Source of the DNA: DTU013 sp964490975
GTDB lineage: Bacteria; Bacillota; Clostridia; Acetivibrionales; DTU013
DNA length: 64,000 nucleotides
Assembly (NCBI GenBank): GCA_964490975.1
Contig: CAZBEQ010000010.1
Coordinates: 1-64,000, forward strand
Direction of reading: 5' to 3'
Below the pieces are notes generated by a model. The model was not told the DNA's origin. It made no database searches and saw only the letters and a list, made by a program, of their open reading frames with translations. Shown here piece after piece: positions 46,222 through 56,837 of the stretch (positions within the stretch are counted from its first letter, which is position 1; each line of letters opens with the position of its first letter). A program made the translations under genes and the position numbers.

Positions 46222-46677
46222 TTATGACTCAATATTTCGCCTCATCCTGATACATTCAGGTTTCAACATTCCAAAAAGTCTCTTCTTATAGTAGATTATG
46301 TAGTTTCCAGCTAATCCAATTTCGGCCTGCTTTACATTTCTAAATACTTCAGTTAAAGGAACAAGCGCTTTAGCTGTATCTATTGAAACAACTTGTTTGT
46401 TCGTACATGCTTCACACTGATTTGTATTGGGATCAATGCACTGTTCACAATACACAAAGCCGCAGCCTTCACATTTCACTGCCTTATGGCAGTTTGTACA
46501 CGAATACCTCCCACACCAATTGCATTTTTTCGTATGCTCATAACATGAAGCTGCATGACATTTATCACAAGTGATAGTATCCTCATCACAAAGCGCTTCA
46601 GAACATATATGGCAATTCGTATGGTGACCATTGCAAAAGAGCTTCTTGTATTCCTTACAAGCAGTTGCATCTTCCAC
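46222..46677 (-). pseudogene. Cysteine-rich zinc-finger protein, probably 5'-truncated
   Basis: The 151 codons contain many CxxC pairs (CHICSEALCDED, CDKC, CNWCGRYSC, CEGCGFVYCEQC, CEACTNK), suggesting several zinc sites, then a short basic C-terminal domain. Eleven in-frame codons before the only usable start (a GTG without binding site) continue the same pattern (CSICDAVLCVED) back to a stop at about 46711. So the real N-terminus seems lost. It lies 122 bases after the giant helicase and could have been a fifth member of that operon. Confidence 0.5.
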
Positions 46678-46799
46678 GCATAATACGGCATCACATATAC
46701 TGCAGTTCTATGTTAATACAAATTTTGTATCCTATTGTTAAAAAATTTGGTTGGCATTGGCAGCCTATCTTATCAAATTAATCCACATGAACATCAAAT

Positions 46800-49700
46800 C
46801 TAATTGTTAGTTCCATTCAATCCAATTCTCTTTCGAATTTCTGAATCGGCTTTTGGAAGTGCATTGGACAACATTTTATCCGAGATTGCTACAGCATCTG
46901 CAGGAATGCGAGAATATGTAGGGCTCCACATAGCTGGATATACAAAAATATCCCTTCTGGTCCCATCTGCAACAACGTAATGCTTTATCCCATCATCTTC
47001 AATTCTAAATTGAGATTTTAACTCATTCAGTGGTGCCAATAGTTCATGTTGCCTATCGAAAGATAATGGAGAAGGAAGAACAGATCCTTCACACCAATTG
47101 AGCAGATCCAATGCTGCAAACCTGTCCAATTTATCATGGACTCGCTGATTCCAGAAATGCATTAGACATTCGTGACAGGCACTATCACAATCGGCTCTAC
47201 ATTCAGACAATACCTTTTTGGTTTCTACAAAGAGCTCCCGTGTCCGATCTGCCAGCGCAGCACAATAACCAGCCCCACTTGATAGACTGTCAAACAGGAA
47301 AACATCAATATATGTTTTACCTGCTGCATATCTCAACCGATATCCACTTTTGATATCATTAAACTCAATGTCCAGTAAACGTCCACCAGCAAGAATCATT
47401 GCTTCTGCAAGGGTTTGACCAGCAGTGCGAATCCACATTCCATCAGGGTTGTCATTGACCAGTAAGGGATTTATGGCAATTTCATACACTACAAGGTCAG
47501 TTAAAAACTGATGTCCCAGGTATGTATTAACAATACCCGATGAATGGGGGCAGTTATAAATTTTATGTGGATGACGGTAAGGTTTGTCAATCTTTTTTAA
47601 TTCTTTCTCATCATCTCCAGGAACAGCAGCACCACAATCTTTACATACCATAAAGCCCTTTGATTTCGGGCCCTTATTAAGAATAATGAGCGGCTCATCT
47701 GACCTTCTTGAATACCTTAGATTTTTAAATTCGGCAGGCTTAATCATTTCAACATCAGCAGGTGTTATGGAATAACACGGGTCTTCTGCATAAGTCATTT
47801 CACTATCGGAATCAATTTCTCGAGAACTTCTACCGCCTACTGGAGCAAAGCCCCATGGCTTAAGAAGATTTTGCTCCTTAATACTTGCTTGTCCACAGAA
47901 TGGACAGACATCATGGTGCAGAAGGCCCATCCAATTACATGCTCGGTTTCCGCAGTAGAAAAGCTGTCTAAAGTAATCCTTACTACTAAAGAATGGACGT
48001 GCAGGATGCTCCTGATTACCAGCACGAAATTTCGAGTGGAAACTGTATATACCGCCCGACTTATATGTGGTCTTATTGACTACTACCAGTCTGCCGGGAG
48101 CATATTCAGTGATAGCAATATCTAAGGCTCTATCCGGCATTTGCTCTATTTCTGAGCCTTTATAGTTCTCAATATAGAAGCCAACTACATTTTTGGGGAA
48201 GGAATAGGTCGGGAAAATTCCGACTTCCAACATTACGTCGAGAACACTTTTTTCGGAGTTCTCATCACTCCTATATTCATCTGGAAACGCTTGAACCTTT
48301 GTGAATAAATCATCCATCTCTTGGACAATGTGCGCTTTGTACTTATCAATTTCCATTACCACCCCGGCTGGCAAAAGCTTACTAAGCTCGGATGAGGAGA
48401 AATCCTTCTGAGCAATATGTTTCTTAAATTCTTCATAGTATGAGTTAAAGAATTCGCAAACGCCAATGTCATCAGCACCTTTGCAGATGGTCCCAAAGTA
48501 TTCAGAAAAACATATAACATTCAGGTGTCGCGATGTCAGCTTCATGTTGTTTACATCGATCCAGGGAAGGCGGGGTTCACCGGAAATGATTTTATCTGGG
48601 TTATAAAAATAGTAGCTATCATGAGGACGGTTATCAGTATAAGTCAGAATCGTTGAAATTGCAGCACTTCGACGTCCTGCTCGCCCAGCTCGCTGCTGAT
48701 AGTTTTCCCGCATTGGAGGAATGTTACGGAGACCAACTGCTGTCAGGGAACCGATATCAATACCGACCTCCATAGTAGTTGTACAACTAAGGACATCCAC
48801 AGGCCTGTCATTGTTAACATGGACATTTTGAAACCGCATTTCGAAGTCTTCCGTCGTTGACCACGTCTTCTGTCGTTGATCCTTATGGGATAGTTGAGCC
48901 GTATGCTCTTCGGTATTGATTCTGGTCATCAGAGCCTGTGGTTCACCGTGAACCGCCGCAATTACAGGTGATCTCCAGAAGTTAACTCCTCCAAAATTCT
49001 TTACTGTCATAAGTTTCGGTATACCCACCCCGCAGTGTGCGCATTTGCCCCAAAGCATAAAAGGGAAGATTCCGCTACAGCGAGAGCATTTATACCAATC
49101 GTGATGCTCACCAAATTGCAATGTCACCATATCTAGGTTCAAATACTTGTTTGCTGTATCACTCCCTTTTGACAGGAATTTAGCAAGAGCTTCCGCTATA
49201 ACCTTTATTTGTTCTCCTGTATAATTCTGTGCCTTAAGCATCCGCTCAATTCTTTGCGGTAATTTTCTGTCATCCTCAACACCCAAACGTTGATAATATG
49301 GTGTCACATCACGGCGTACCTTATCTGCAATTTCCGAGCCCAGCGCATAGGATGAGGTCATAATCTCCATACTCCACGCTGCAAACAATTTCTTGAAATC
49401 CTCTATAGAAATACCAATGTCAGCACTTTCAAATAACTCGATAATTTCATCGAAGGTTTCATCTATGTCATAAGGCTCTAGCCAGCACATCCCAATATCC
49501 GTTAATGAACGGAAGTTACTGCACATCTGCCTGAGGAGATGCTCATAATATTGCTCTGGAATGGATTTGAACTCAGATTTCTTCGATGCCATCAAATAAT
49601 TGATAGAGCCACCCTTCTTTTGAAAATACCTTCCCATCGCTTCAAGGGCGTCGCGAAGCTCTTGCTCATTACTGCCATAAAAAAACCTTAAATTATTTTC

Positions 49701-52052
49701 ATAGGCAACTTTAAGAAATGCCACGTACAAAAGGTTAAGAGTGGGGTCATTATGAGTTTTCGTTGCCCATATCTGCAACTCATTGGCAGCAACAGTCAAC
49801 GCCTTCTTCATTGCATCTTCATCGGCTGCACGAGTTAGGTCTTTTGCCAATACTGCGGCCCGCTGGCGGCTATCAGAGAATAGCAACACCTTTCTCCCCT
49901 TATTAACAAGGTTTTGAAGTTTTGGGTTCGGCGGTTGCACATGAAACTGTTCGGACACTAGGTTGAAGAACGGCTCATCGCCTTTTGTGGAGAAGTCAGT
50001 AGCTTTGAAATGAGACTTGTTACAGTTGGGACAGGTCTTAAAGGTCAGAAGATCGGGGCGCCCCTTTATTTCTGCAGTATGATATGCGACATACAGAAAA
50101 CCATTTTCTCCAGTGTGATCATCATTGTAAAGGCGACCTGTCTTGCTATTCAGCCAGGCCACTTCCACCTCATCCTTTGGTTTTGGAAAACTACCATCCT
50201 GCGGAATAATGTAATAGTGAACTTCTTTGAAATTTTCATCGAATTGCGCACCTGTTTGATTCCAGACGAATGGAGTAAGCTTCTCGCTTTTATCACGGTA
50301 ACCTCTGAAAAATAGAGCACCACAGGTACGTTCGTTCATCAGTTCATATATCATGCCGCCACAGTTACAGCGCTGATATTGCGTATTCAAATACACCCGT
50401 CCGAATCCAAGCATGGGGTTGGTATTAACAGTTTCGGTACAGTTAGGGTTGGAACAGGCATAAATACCCTGCAATCCACGGAACATCATATGTAATCTTG
50501 CTGGAAACAAAACATGCTCGTCCGAATTTTTTGCCATCGGAGCGATTGCCAGTAAAACACTTGTTGCTTTCTCGGCAATTGATTGCTCAACATTTGGAAA
50601 CGTGGATGCTGAAAGTTGTTCAAACCTTGTAGCATGGCCACGTGATTTGTCCATGATACGGAGCATTGGATCAGAAACAGATAGTTCCCTGTAAAGCCAT
50701 TGTTCAACCTCTTTCTCTGATGAGAAATCACATTTGCTACTGAAGCCTGCTAATCTTCCTAACTCCTCCAAGGCTTTAATGCGTTCTGGCCACTCCCCCT
50801 GCAGCCTGTCAATGTCAAAATCCTTAAATAAGGACGGATCAATTTCTTTGCTTGTATAGACAATTTCATCTACCTCGCCGGTGATCAAAGAAAAGGTATC
50901 GTGTGAAGGATCCTGCGCACTCAGCTCGCAAGCGAATTTCTTAACAGAATCTTCTTTCCCTGAAGGAATACTTGCGCTTGTAAGTATGAATTGAACCCTG
51001 TCTCGGCCAATTCCAAGCTTATAAAGGACACGTCTAACGAGAAGCGCAACTTCACCACCGGAGGATCCCCGATACATATGTGCTTCATCTATGATAAACA
51101 GTAGTTTTTCTGAGCTCTTTTCTAGCCATTCTTTTGTCTTTGACCATATACCCTGCTCAATCGGCCGCATAAGCATATATTCTAACATAGAATAGTTCGT
51201 GATCAATATATCCGGACAGGACTGATGCATCTCATGGCGCATAATCAATTCCGCGTCATTCGAATCTGTGTATGGCTGAACATTAGTACGAAGTTGTTCG
51301 ATAAAAGCTTCCAAGTTATGCTTTGACGGATATTTCCCCAGATCGACAAGTTGAGCCTTTATCTCATCGCTTTGTTGAACCAAATCCCTTTCTAGAGTAT
51401 CAGCTAGACCTCTATTTTGGTCAAGATTAGGCCTTCCTGGATAAGGCGTTCTGCCTGTGTACATACCAAACTGCGGGAAACGCCTGTCAGGTGCTATTTC
51501 AGATAAGAACTCATGAAATCCATACTGATCTTGTCGATTTCCAATCATCCTGCGAAGTCTACCCAGTTGGTCAGAAACCAATGCATTCATGGGATAAAGC
51601 ATGATTGCCCGCACGCCGCGCACTTTCCATGAGTCGGGAGATTGAACAGCTTCCCTGACTATTTTGCTTACCATGGGCCACATAAAGCATTCTGTCTTAC
51701 CTGAACCTGTACCGGTTGCTATGAACAAATCCCGACCTTCATAAAAATCCTCAAGTGCCTTTACTTGGTGCTGATAGGGGTGAGGGAATACACCCAGACC
51801 TTTTTCTGACATAGTAGTCAGAATTTCTTTTAGCCCATTTTCAAGAGAACTATTCTGAATTCCGTTTTTACACAGCTTGTACGACACACTGGCTTCTATG
51901 TATGGTTCCTGATAAAGAATTTTATTTTCCTGGATTTCAGTTTCGCAAGCCTTTCGTAATTCGTCATTCTTACCTAGATAATCCGTATTGATATAATCCC
52001 TGAATCTATTCTTTAGCGCTTCATGTGTGCTTTTAACACCATACTTATCCAT
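46800..52052 (-). CDS. Giant DEAH-box helicase with DUF1998-type C-terminus (DruE-like)
   Basis: A 1750-residue superfamily 2 helicase. Motif I GTGSGKT is at residues 114-120, the DEAH box (IDEAHMYRG) at 322-325, motif III near LTSAS and motif VI QQRAGRAGRR near 1117. Several zinc ribbons are visible (CSNPNC, CPNC, CSRC...CAHC, CPFC, CKDC). The C-terminal region around residue 1620 has the CRADCDSACHEC cysteine cluster typical of DUF1998/MrfA-type proteins. Size and layout resemble DruE of Druantia. It is the last gene of the operon; its ATG comes one base after the upstream stop, and AGGAGG lies in that gene. Confidence 0.88.
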   Translation of the reverse strand: MDKYGVKSTHEALKNRFRDYINTDYLGKNDELRKACETEIQENKILYQEPYIEASVSYKLCKNGIQNSSLENGLKEILTTMSEKGLGVFPHPYQHQVKALEDFYEGRDLFIATGTGSGKTECFMWPMVSKIVREAVQSPDSWKVRGVRAIMLYPMNALVSDQLGRLRRMIGNRQDQYGFHEFLSEIAPDRRFPQFGMYTGRTPYPGRPNLDQNRGLADTLERDLVQQSDEIKAQLVDLGKYPSKHNLEAFIEQLRTNVQPYTDSNDAELIMRHEMHQSCPDILITNYSMLEYMLMRPIEQGIWSKTKEWLEKSSEKLLFIIDEAHMYRGSSGGEVALLVRRVLYKLGIGRDRVQFILTSASIPSGKEDSVKKFACELSAQDPSHDTFSLITGEVDEIVYTSKEIDPSLFKDFDIDRLQGEWPERIKALEELGRLAGFSSKCDFSSEKEVEQWLYRELSVSDPMLRIMDKSRGHATRFEQLSASTFPNVEQSIAEKATSVLLAIAPMAKNSDEHVLFPARLHMMFRGLQGIYACSNPNCTETVNTNPMLGFGRVYLNTQYQRCNCGGMIYELMNERTCGALFFRGYRDKSEKLTPFVWNQTGAQFDENFKEVHYYIIPQDGSFPKPKDEVEVAWLNSKTGRLYNDDHTGENGFLYVAYHTAEIKGRPDLLTFKTCPNCNKSHFKATDFSTKGDEPFFNLVSEQFHVQPPNPKLQNLVNKGRKVLLFSDSRQRAAVLAKDLTRAADEDAMKKALTVAANELQIWATKTHNDPTLNLLYVAFLKVAYENNLRFFYGSNEQELRDALEAMGRYFQKKGGSINYLMASKKSEFKSIPEQYYEHLLRQMCSNFRSLTDIGMCWLEPYDIDETFDEIIELFESADIGISIEDFKKLFAAWSMEIMTSSYALGSEIADKVRRDVTPYYQRLGVEDDRKLPQRIERMLKAQNYTGEQIKVIAEALAKFLSKGSDTANKYLNLDMVTLQFGEHHDWYKCSRCSGIFPFMLWGKCAHCGVGIPKLMTVKNFGGVNFWRSPVIAAVHGEPQALMTRINTEEHTAQLSHKDQRQKTWSTTEDFEMRFQNVHVNNDRPVDVLSCTTTMEVGIDIGSLTAVGLRNIPPMRENYQQRAGRAGRRSAAISTILTYTDNRPHDSYYFYNPDKIISGEPRLPWIDVNNMKLTSRHLNVICFSEYFGTICKGADDIGVCEFFNSYYEEFKKHIAQKDFSSSELSKLLPAGVVMEIDKYKAHIVQEMDDLFTKVQAFPDEYRSDENSEKSVLDVMLEVGIFPTYSFPKNVVGFYIENYKGSEIEQMPDRALDIAITEYAPGRLVVVNKTTYKSGGIYSFHSKFRAGNQEHPARPFFSSKDYFRQLFYCGNRACNWMGLLHHDVCPFCGQASIKEQNLLKPWGFAPVGGRSSREIDSDSEMTYAEDPCYSITPADVEMIKPAEFKNLRYSRRSDEPLIILNKGPKSKGFMVCKDCGAAVPGDDEKELKKIDKPYRHPHKIYNCPHSSGIVNTYLGHQFLTDLVVYEIAINPLLVNDNPDGMWIRTAGQTLAEAMILAGGRLLDIEFNDIKSGYRLRYAAGKTYIDVFLFDSLSSGAGYCAALADRTRELFVETKKVLSECRADCDSACHECLMHFWNQRVHDKLDRFAALDLLNWCEGSVLPSPLSFDRQHELLAPLNELKSQFRIEDDGIKHYVVADGTRRDIFVYPAMWSPTYSRIPADAVAISDKMLSNALPKADSEIRKRIGLNGTNN

Positions 52053-52053
52053 G

Positions 52054-53061
52054 TCATACCTCCTCTATCTTAACTCCCATTCCTTCAATATGAGCCTTGA
52101 CATAGGGCCAAATGAAATTAGGCATATCCCATTCCCCTCTGTCAACAATCGATCTATGTGGCCACGCAAATGTTTCAAGTATGATACGTTCTTTATCTGG
52201 CAGATAGGTTTTTATTAATAGCTTCACATGGTCATCATATTCACATTTTTCTACTGGTACCGGGCTTTGGGCAATTGAACGCAGAGCAAACATGATACGT
52301 CTGTGTTCCCCCATCTTCTGCAAGTGTGTATCTACTTTGTGATAAGAAATAGCTCCATGCTCTTCCTTTTCGAGGAAATATTCGTATGCCCCATGGTGTA
52401 GCGGATGTCGTATTAGTATGACTGAATTGAATCTTCGACCTCTTCTCGAAGTCCAACAGGTATAGTTGCTGACTGAATCCATTTCTGCTTCAAAGTACTC
52501 CGTTCTATCATCTATACAATTTCCGGCCTTCCACCAAGCATTTTTAACATACTCCCGAAACCATTCAACTGTAGATACGATAGGTGATTTCAAATCATCC
52601 TTTATGGATGGAGCAGCAAGAGCGATCCCAGTATAAATAAATCCAGTTTCCTTAAATGAACCAATAAGCTGCCGTACTCCATAACCAAGCTCGATTTCTT
52701 GCTTGATAGCGAGTCCAATATTTGTATCATATCCGACATTCACCAAATCGCCATTTTGAAGTAGCCGTCGTCTGATGATATCGATTGGATCATCTTCATC
52801 TTTTATCTCGAACCATGCAACCGATTGTGGGAAGCGTAACAGCATTTCATTAAGAATATGGGAACATTTTTCGAAAATATGCTTTCTGCTCACTCCCTGC
52901 GTTGTCTTATCTGTTATGGATTGATCCACCGCAGCAGCTTTGACCCAACAAGACATGGCTGAATACAATATGCGATTGATATATTGTACTTCTGATTCAT
53001 TACAGAATCTCTTTATATTAAGATCTCTGGCCATTGTTGCGATCATTTCATGAACTATCAT
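52054..53061 (-). CDS. Uncharacterised defence-operon protein (DruD position)
   Basis: A 335-residue soluble protein with no motif I recognise. It is rich in Trp and His, with no membrane helix. It lies between the coiled-coil protein and the giant helicase, nearly contiguous with both, so it should share their function. In size and position it matches DruD of type I Druantia; this is a positional argument only. Confidence 0.7.
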   Translation of the reverse strand: MIVHEMIATMARDLNIKRFCNESEVQYINRILYSAMSCWVKAAAVDQSITDKTTQGVSRKHIFEKCSHILNEMLLRFPQSVAWFEIKDEDDPIDIIRRRLLQNGDLVNVGYDTNIGLAIKQEIELGYGVRQLIGSFKETGFIYTGIALAAPSIKDDLKSPIVSTVEWFREYVKNAWWKAGNCIDDRTEYFEAEMDSVSNYTCWTSRRGRRFNSVILIRHPLHHGAYEYFLEKEEHGAISYHKVDTHLQKMGEHRRIMFALRSIAQSPVPVEKCEYDDHVKLLIKTYLPDKERIILETFAWPHRSIVDRGEWDMPNFIWPYVKAHIEGMGVKIEEV

Positions 53062-53072
53062 ATCATTATTCT

Positions 53073-55169
53073 CTACAGATATTGGGCAAGAAGGTCAGTA
53101 TATTTTTCATTCACTCCCAGTGCCTCTAAGATATCTGTAAGCCTATCCTCCTTGTGCCTTGCTTTTGCATTAACGCATAACTGTAGTAATACAAGCCAGT
53201 CGGATTTAATATCGCTATTTATATCAACCATGAGCTTTGCACACAATACAGCCGCAGTGTTGCTTAGGATACCTGCCTCTAGCAAGGGCTTCAGTAATTT
53301 TTTCTTCTCTTCTATTTCATTCTCTTTATAAAAACGCTCAAAGGGAAATCCTTTTACTGTAGCAGATTTCATTATCTCATTCTCACAATAATCAAAAGCC
53401 AAATCTATATCAAGGAATAACGCACTGGACCATACTGCCGAAGATAGCATACCTGCATCCACACCATCAGCAGCTATCAATAGAATTTTGTTGTTACACG
53501 AATCCTTTATCGCATGGAATACATTTTCACTAAAGCCGTCAAATACACCTGTCAAATACACAACTGGGCCATAAACATTTCTAATTCTATCTGTAATACC
53601 CGCCAGATCCGTATAACCCAAAGGAATATTGACAATAGCTGCGCCTTCTCCGCAGAAGAGAACAGATAAGCAATTAGCAATAGACAATCCGTTACTTGAT
53701 ACAATAAGAGGCCTGCTATTCAAAGCGCAATGTACGATGAGTTGTGCTATTTCATAGGCTTTGACTCTATATCCACATAACGCAAGGTTCTCAGCCAATT
53801 CTTCTTCTAAACTTTCTTTATCAATGATTTCAGTATTAGAGCCTTCAATGCACTTTGGAATGCTTGTATACGAATGAATCGGAGAGCTACTTTTCTCTGT
53901 ACCTCCGATACTGCGAACCAATGAGCTGATAGCAACGTGATGAACAATTTTATCGGAGAAACCCCTAAGTTCGTTTTCGATATCAGCATTAATCTGTTCT
54001 AGTTTTCCCTTAGCTATCATTTGGTCGTTCTGAATCTGCTGGATTTCATTTTCAAGTTCTACTCGGCGCTTATCTGCCTGTTCTGCTGAGGCAATAATCG
54101 TATCACGCCTTAGGGATTCCGTAGCGACTTCTCGACTAAACTTTTCAATTTCTGCAAGTAGTGCTTCCTTCTCCGTATTCTTTTCAGAAAGCCATTGCCC
54201 TTTAGCAATATCAACGCATTTCTGCCTGACATCAACTATTTTGAAAAGGTTCTGGGATATAATACGGTCAGCATCAGTATCATTCAAGAGTGTTTTGCAG
54301 ATTTCATCAGCATACCTGGGTAAAACCTCTCCTAGCTGAGTCAGATCATAACCAGTAACTTGGAAGTAATTTTGCACTTGATCGTAATCACATATGATTT
54401 CTCTAATACATATTGAGATATTCTGGATATCATGATCAGATAATTGTAACATAGCTTTCTTCTGCTTTAAGCACTTAGAAATGTAGTGAGGCACATATCT
54501 CTGTAAATCAAGTAATGGAAAATTGCATATTTTTTTAGGCAAGTCCGTGTAGCGATAAAAGTATCTGGTCGGAACCTTTCCACCGTCAGCATCTGTGATC
54601 AAAGAGTTATCTGTATCAAGTACATCCGGTTTATCTATATAGTATTCATCTAGGTAATGGATTGAGTGCAGCATATCCGACATACTTGAATGTATCTTAT
54701 AAATAGAACCTGTATGTATCATGTTCTTTTTGGAGCAATGAAGAGCTACATATTGCGACGAAATGCTGCCTATAATGATAAGCAGCTCGTCTCCCGCATT
54801 TTTATCAATCATGATCCCATCGAATAGAACCTCCCGAATCCTACTCTGATCTGTAATATCAATTGTGTTTAATTCTTGCGGAAATATCACCTCGTAAACA
54901 TTGGCGGGATATCTAGTTGATATGGTTCGATTACTACCATCCTCCTTGAATCCCCACTCACGGATCACTGCCATGTTTGCTGCGGCATCTTTAGGCAATG
55001 CTCCAATAATTCTGGGATAGGTCAAGTCCTCTTCACTGACAGAAAAAAATGTAGCTGGTGTTAAGCTACGTGTATCGATGTCATAATCAGCAATACGAAA
55101 AAACAAATATTGACCTAACATATTCTTATTTGGATATGTTACACACAAGGAATATCTTTTTTCAGACAT
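53073..55169 (-). CDS. Coiled-coil protein with ATPase-like C-terminal domain (DruC position)
   Basis: A 698-residue protein. The N-terminal 300 residues are of unknown fold. A long coiled coil (about 325-400) has heptad-like Glu/Lys/Gln runs. The C-terminal region (about 450-600) looks like a P-loop ATPase: a strand-turn-helix LIVSSNGLSIANCLSVLF where Walker A would be but without GKT, then KILLIAADGVDAG as a Walker B-like strand. It may therefore be a non-hydrolysing relative. Its ATG directly follows the previous stop. Size and place match DruC. Confidence 0.7.
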   Translation of the reverse strand: MSEKRYSLCVTYPNKNMLGQYLFFRIADYDIDTRSLTPATFFSVSEEDLTYPRIIGALPKDAAANMAVIREWGFKEDGSNRTISTRYPANVYEVIFPQELNTIDITDQSRIREVLFDGIMIDKNAGDELLIIIGSISSQYVALHCSKKNMIHTGSIYKIHSSMSDMLHSIHYLDEYYIDKPDVLDTDNSLITDADGGKVPTRYFYRYTDLPKKICNFPLLDLQRYVPHYISKCLKQKKAMLQLSDHDIQNISICIREIICDYDQVQNYFQVTGYDLTQLGEVLPRYADEICKTLLNDTDADRIISQNLFKIVDVRQKCVDIAKGQWLSEKNTEKEALLAEIEKFSREVATESLRRDTIIASAEQADKRRVELENEIQQIQNDQMIAKGKLEQINADIENELRGFSDKIVHHVAISSLVRSIGGTEKSSSPIHSYTSIPKCIEGSNTEIIDKESLEEELAENLALCGYRVKAYEIAQLIVHCALNSRPLIVSSNGLSIANCLSVLFCGEGAAIVNIPLGYTDLAGITDRIRNVYGPVVYLTGVFDGFSENVFHAIKDSCNNKILLIAADGVDAGMLSSAVWSSALFLDIDLAFDYCENEIMKSATVKGFPFERFYKENEIEEKKKLLKPLLEAGILSNTAAVLCAKLMVDINSDIKSDWLVLLQLCVNAKARHKEDRLTDILEALGVNEKYTDLLAQYL

Positions 55170-56780
55170 TTATACCATCCCCCTAATATCTGCCAGGTAT
55201 CTTAAGGCCCCTGTATGCATATTGCCGCAATTGATCATATTCTTAAGTACGCTGGTAAACTCTGTATATTCATGTTCTATCATTAACTTTACATATTGGC
55301 GTACCCATCCAGGAATCGGCACTTCGGTTCCTTTCGCGCTCGATAGAAGTCCCTTCGCCAAGACATGATCTTCGAAAATATCAACAGAACTTTCTGGCTT
55401 TTTAAAAGATATACCAAATATCTTTCTTGACTCGACATAAATATCGAGGTTATCATGAATGTTTAAATCCGTTATACTTACTGTCTGAGCATCACGAAAA
55501 GAAATATGCTTGTATTGCTCCCTCCTATTCTTATGATACAATTCCGCCTTGGCGTTCAATGAAAGGCTTATACCACCTTCTATTACACTAGTCGGTAGAG
55601 GCAAACAAAAATCCATTGCATTTCCTTCCTTGTCCACTACTGAAAGCGAGTAGCAATTCTTTGATGAAGTTAATAGCCTCTTTCTATATATACTTTCAAC
55701 CCCCACATATTTTCTGTCTACTGAAGCTATGATTTGGGGTCCATAAAACAGTAAGGCTACTGAATAGTTTCCACTTCCATCACTTTCTACTTGGGCAGTC
55801 GATACACTCGCTCCATTGTATGTATAAACTTTGGGAATATCATTACCACTTATAGCAGCGCAGAATATTTTTGCCGCTTGCAGTACAGGAACCAATCCTT
55901 CGTTTTCGGCAACAGGAGGCCAGAGTGTAATCAACTCAGGAGATTTCTCAAGTAACCATACTCCAAATATGGATTTCAAGTAGTTGTTGATCCCTGCAAA
56001 CCTTGACGGATTAGTGGTTGAAGCATTTATTCGAATCACATAAACGTTATACAAATAATTATCAAGATACATAGTACCAGCAATACGATTATTGATTTCG
56101 GGATAGGACGGTGGGGGCCTTCGTGTTATCAAGAAATACTCCTTTTCAGTCGTGATACAATCGCCACGCCTGATCTTCTTTCCACCTGATTCTGTATAGG
56201 TAAAAATAGCACTTTCATTTTGAAAGCCGTCAGCATAATCAGACCATACCGCTCGTAGCTTCGAAGAGACTGCTGACTCAGAATAGTTTATCGAATAATT
56301 CTGCCCATTTGGCGGTATAAAGTCAACCGGAACTAGAGTTGTCTGATCCTCATAGAAGTTCGTTCGTGTTATTGGTATCAATCGTTCTGTTCTACCATGA
56401 GAAACTCCATTGCTGATCTTTATTTGAACCTTGTCTTCAAAAGCTCGTTGAAAAAGAACCTCCCCCAGAGAAGGAAAGCCAAAATATAGCTTGAATGAGC
56501 TTTCAGAATTACATTTGAGATAAAGCGGTAGACCTACCCGTTCATAAAGAGTCAAACCCGATCTTCCATCGACCCGTTTATCGCATTCCGGTGATGCTTG
56601 CGAGCGGTTGTGATGGCGGAAATAGGCAGTAGTATCAACTCTTTCAACAAGAGTAACAGTCTCATTGCACTCAGGGCAGCTAAACCGTCCAGTACGAAAA
56701 CAATGCTTATCTTGAACTATATCAGAGGCGGATACTTCGCGCTGCTTGCCGATCTCATAGTTATCGATTGCATATAGCAT
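55170..56780 (-). CDS. CoiA-like zinc-finger protein (DruB position)
   Basis: A 536-residue protein. Its N-terminus has a CoiA-type metal site, FSCPECNETVTLVER with AYFRHHNRSQASPEC (about residues 33-67), often seen ahead of a nuclease domain. The remaining beta-rich region is not recognised and no nuclease motif is evident. The ATG at 56780 has GGGAG upstream; the longer frame overlaps the promoter. It is the first gene of the operon and matches DruB in size and place. Confidence 0.7.
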   Translation of the reverse strand: MLYAIDNYEIGKQREVSASDIVQDKHCFRTGRFSCPECNETVTLVERVDTTAYFRHHNRSQASPECDKRVDGRSGLTLYERVGLPLYLKCNSESSFKLYFGFPSLGEVLFQRAFEDKVQIKISNGVSHGRTERLIPITRTNFYEDQTTLVPVDFIPPNGQNYSINYSESAVSSKLRAVWSDYADGFQNESAIFTYTESGGKKIRRGDCITTEKEYFLITRRPPPSYPEINNRIAGTMYLDNYLYNVYVIRINASTTNPSRFAGINNYLKSIFGVWLLEKSPELITLWPPVAENEGLVPVLQAAKIFCAAISGNDIPKVYTYNGASVSTAQVESDGSGNYSVALLFYGPQIIASVDRKYVGVESIYRKRLLTSSKNCYSLSVVDKEGNAMDFCLPLPTSVIEGGISLSLNAKAELYHKNRREQYKHISFRDAQTVSITDLNIHDNLDIYVESRKIFGISFKKPESSVDIFEDHVLAKGLLSSAKGTEVPIPGWVRQYVKLMIEHEYTEFTSVLKNMINCGNMHTGALRYLADIRGMV

Positions 56781-56808
56781 TGTATGTCTCCCACAATAAA
56801 AGCTCTCA

Positions 56809-56837
56809 AATATAGTAACCACGATTTTTTGTATCAA
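56809..56837 (-). promoter_or_regulatory. Promoter of the helicase operon
   Basis: On the minus strand TTGATA (56832-56837) and TATATT (56809-56814) are 17 bases apart, about 30 bases upstream of the first start codon. The four genes should form one transcript of about 10 kb. Confidence 0.65.

Noticed and set aside
46800..56837. DISARM, Dpd or BREX defence system
   Set aside because: Helicase and DUF1998 parts are in one protein, and there is no methyltransferase, phospholipase-D protein, DpdA transglycosylase or PglZ/BrxC gene nearby. Druantia fits better.
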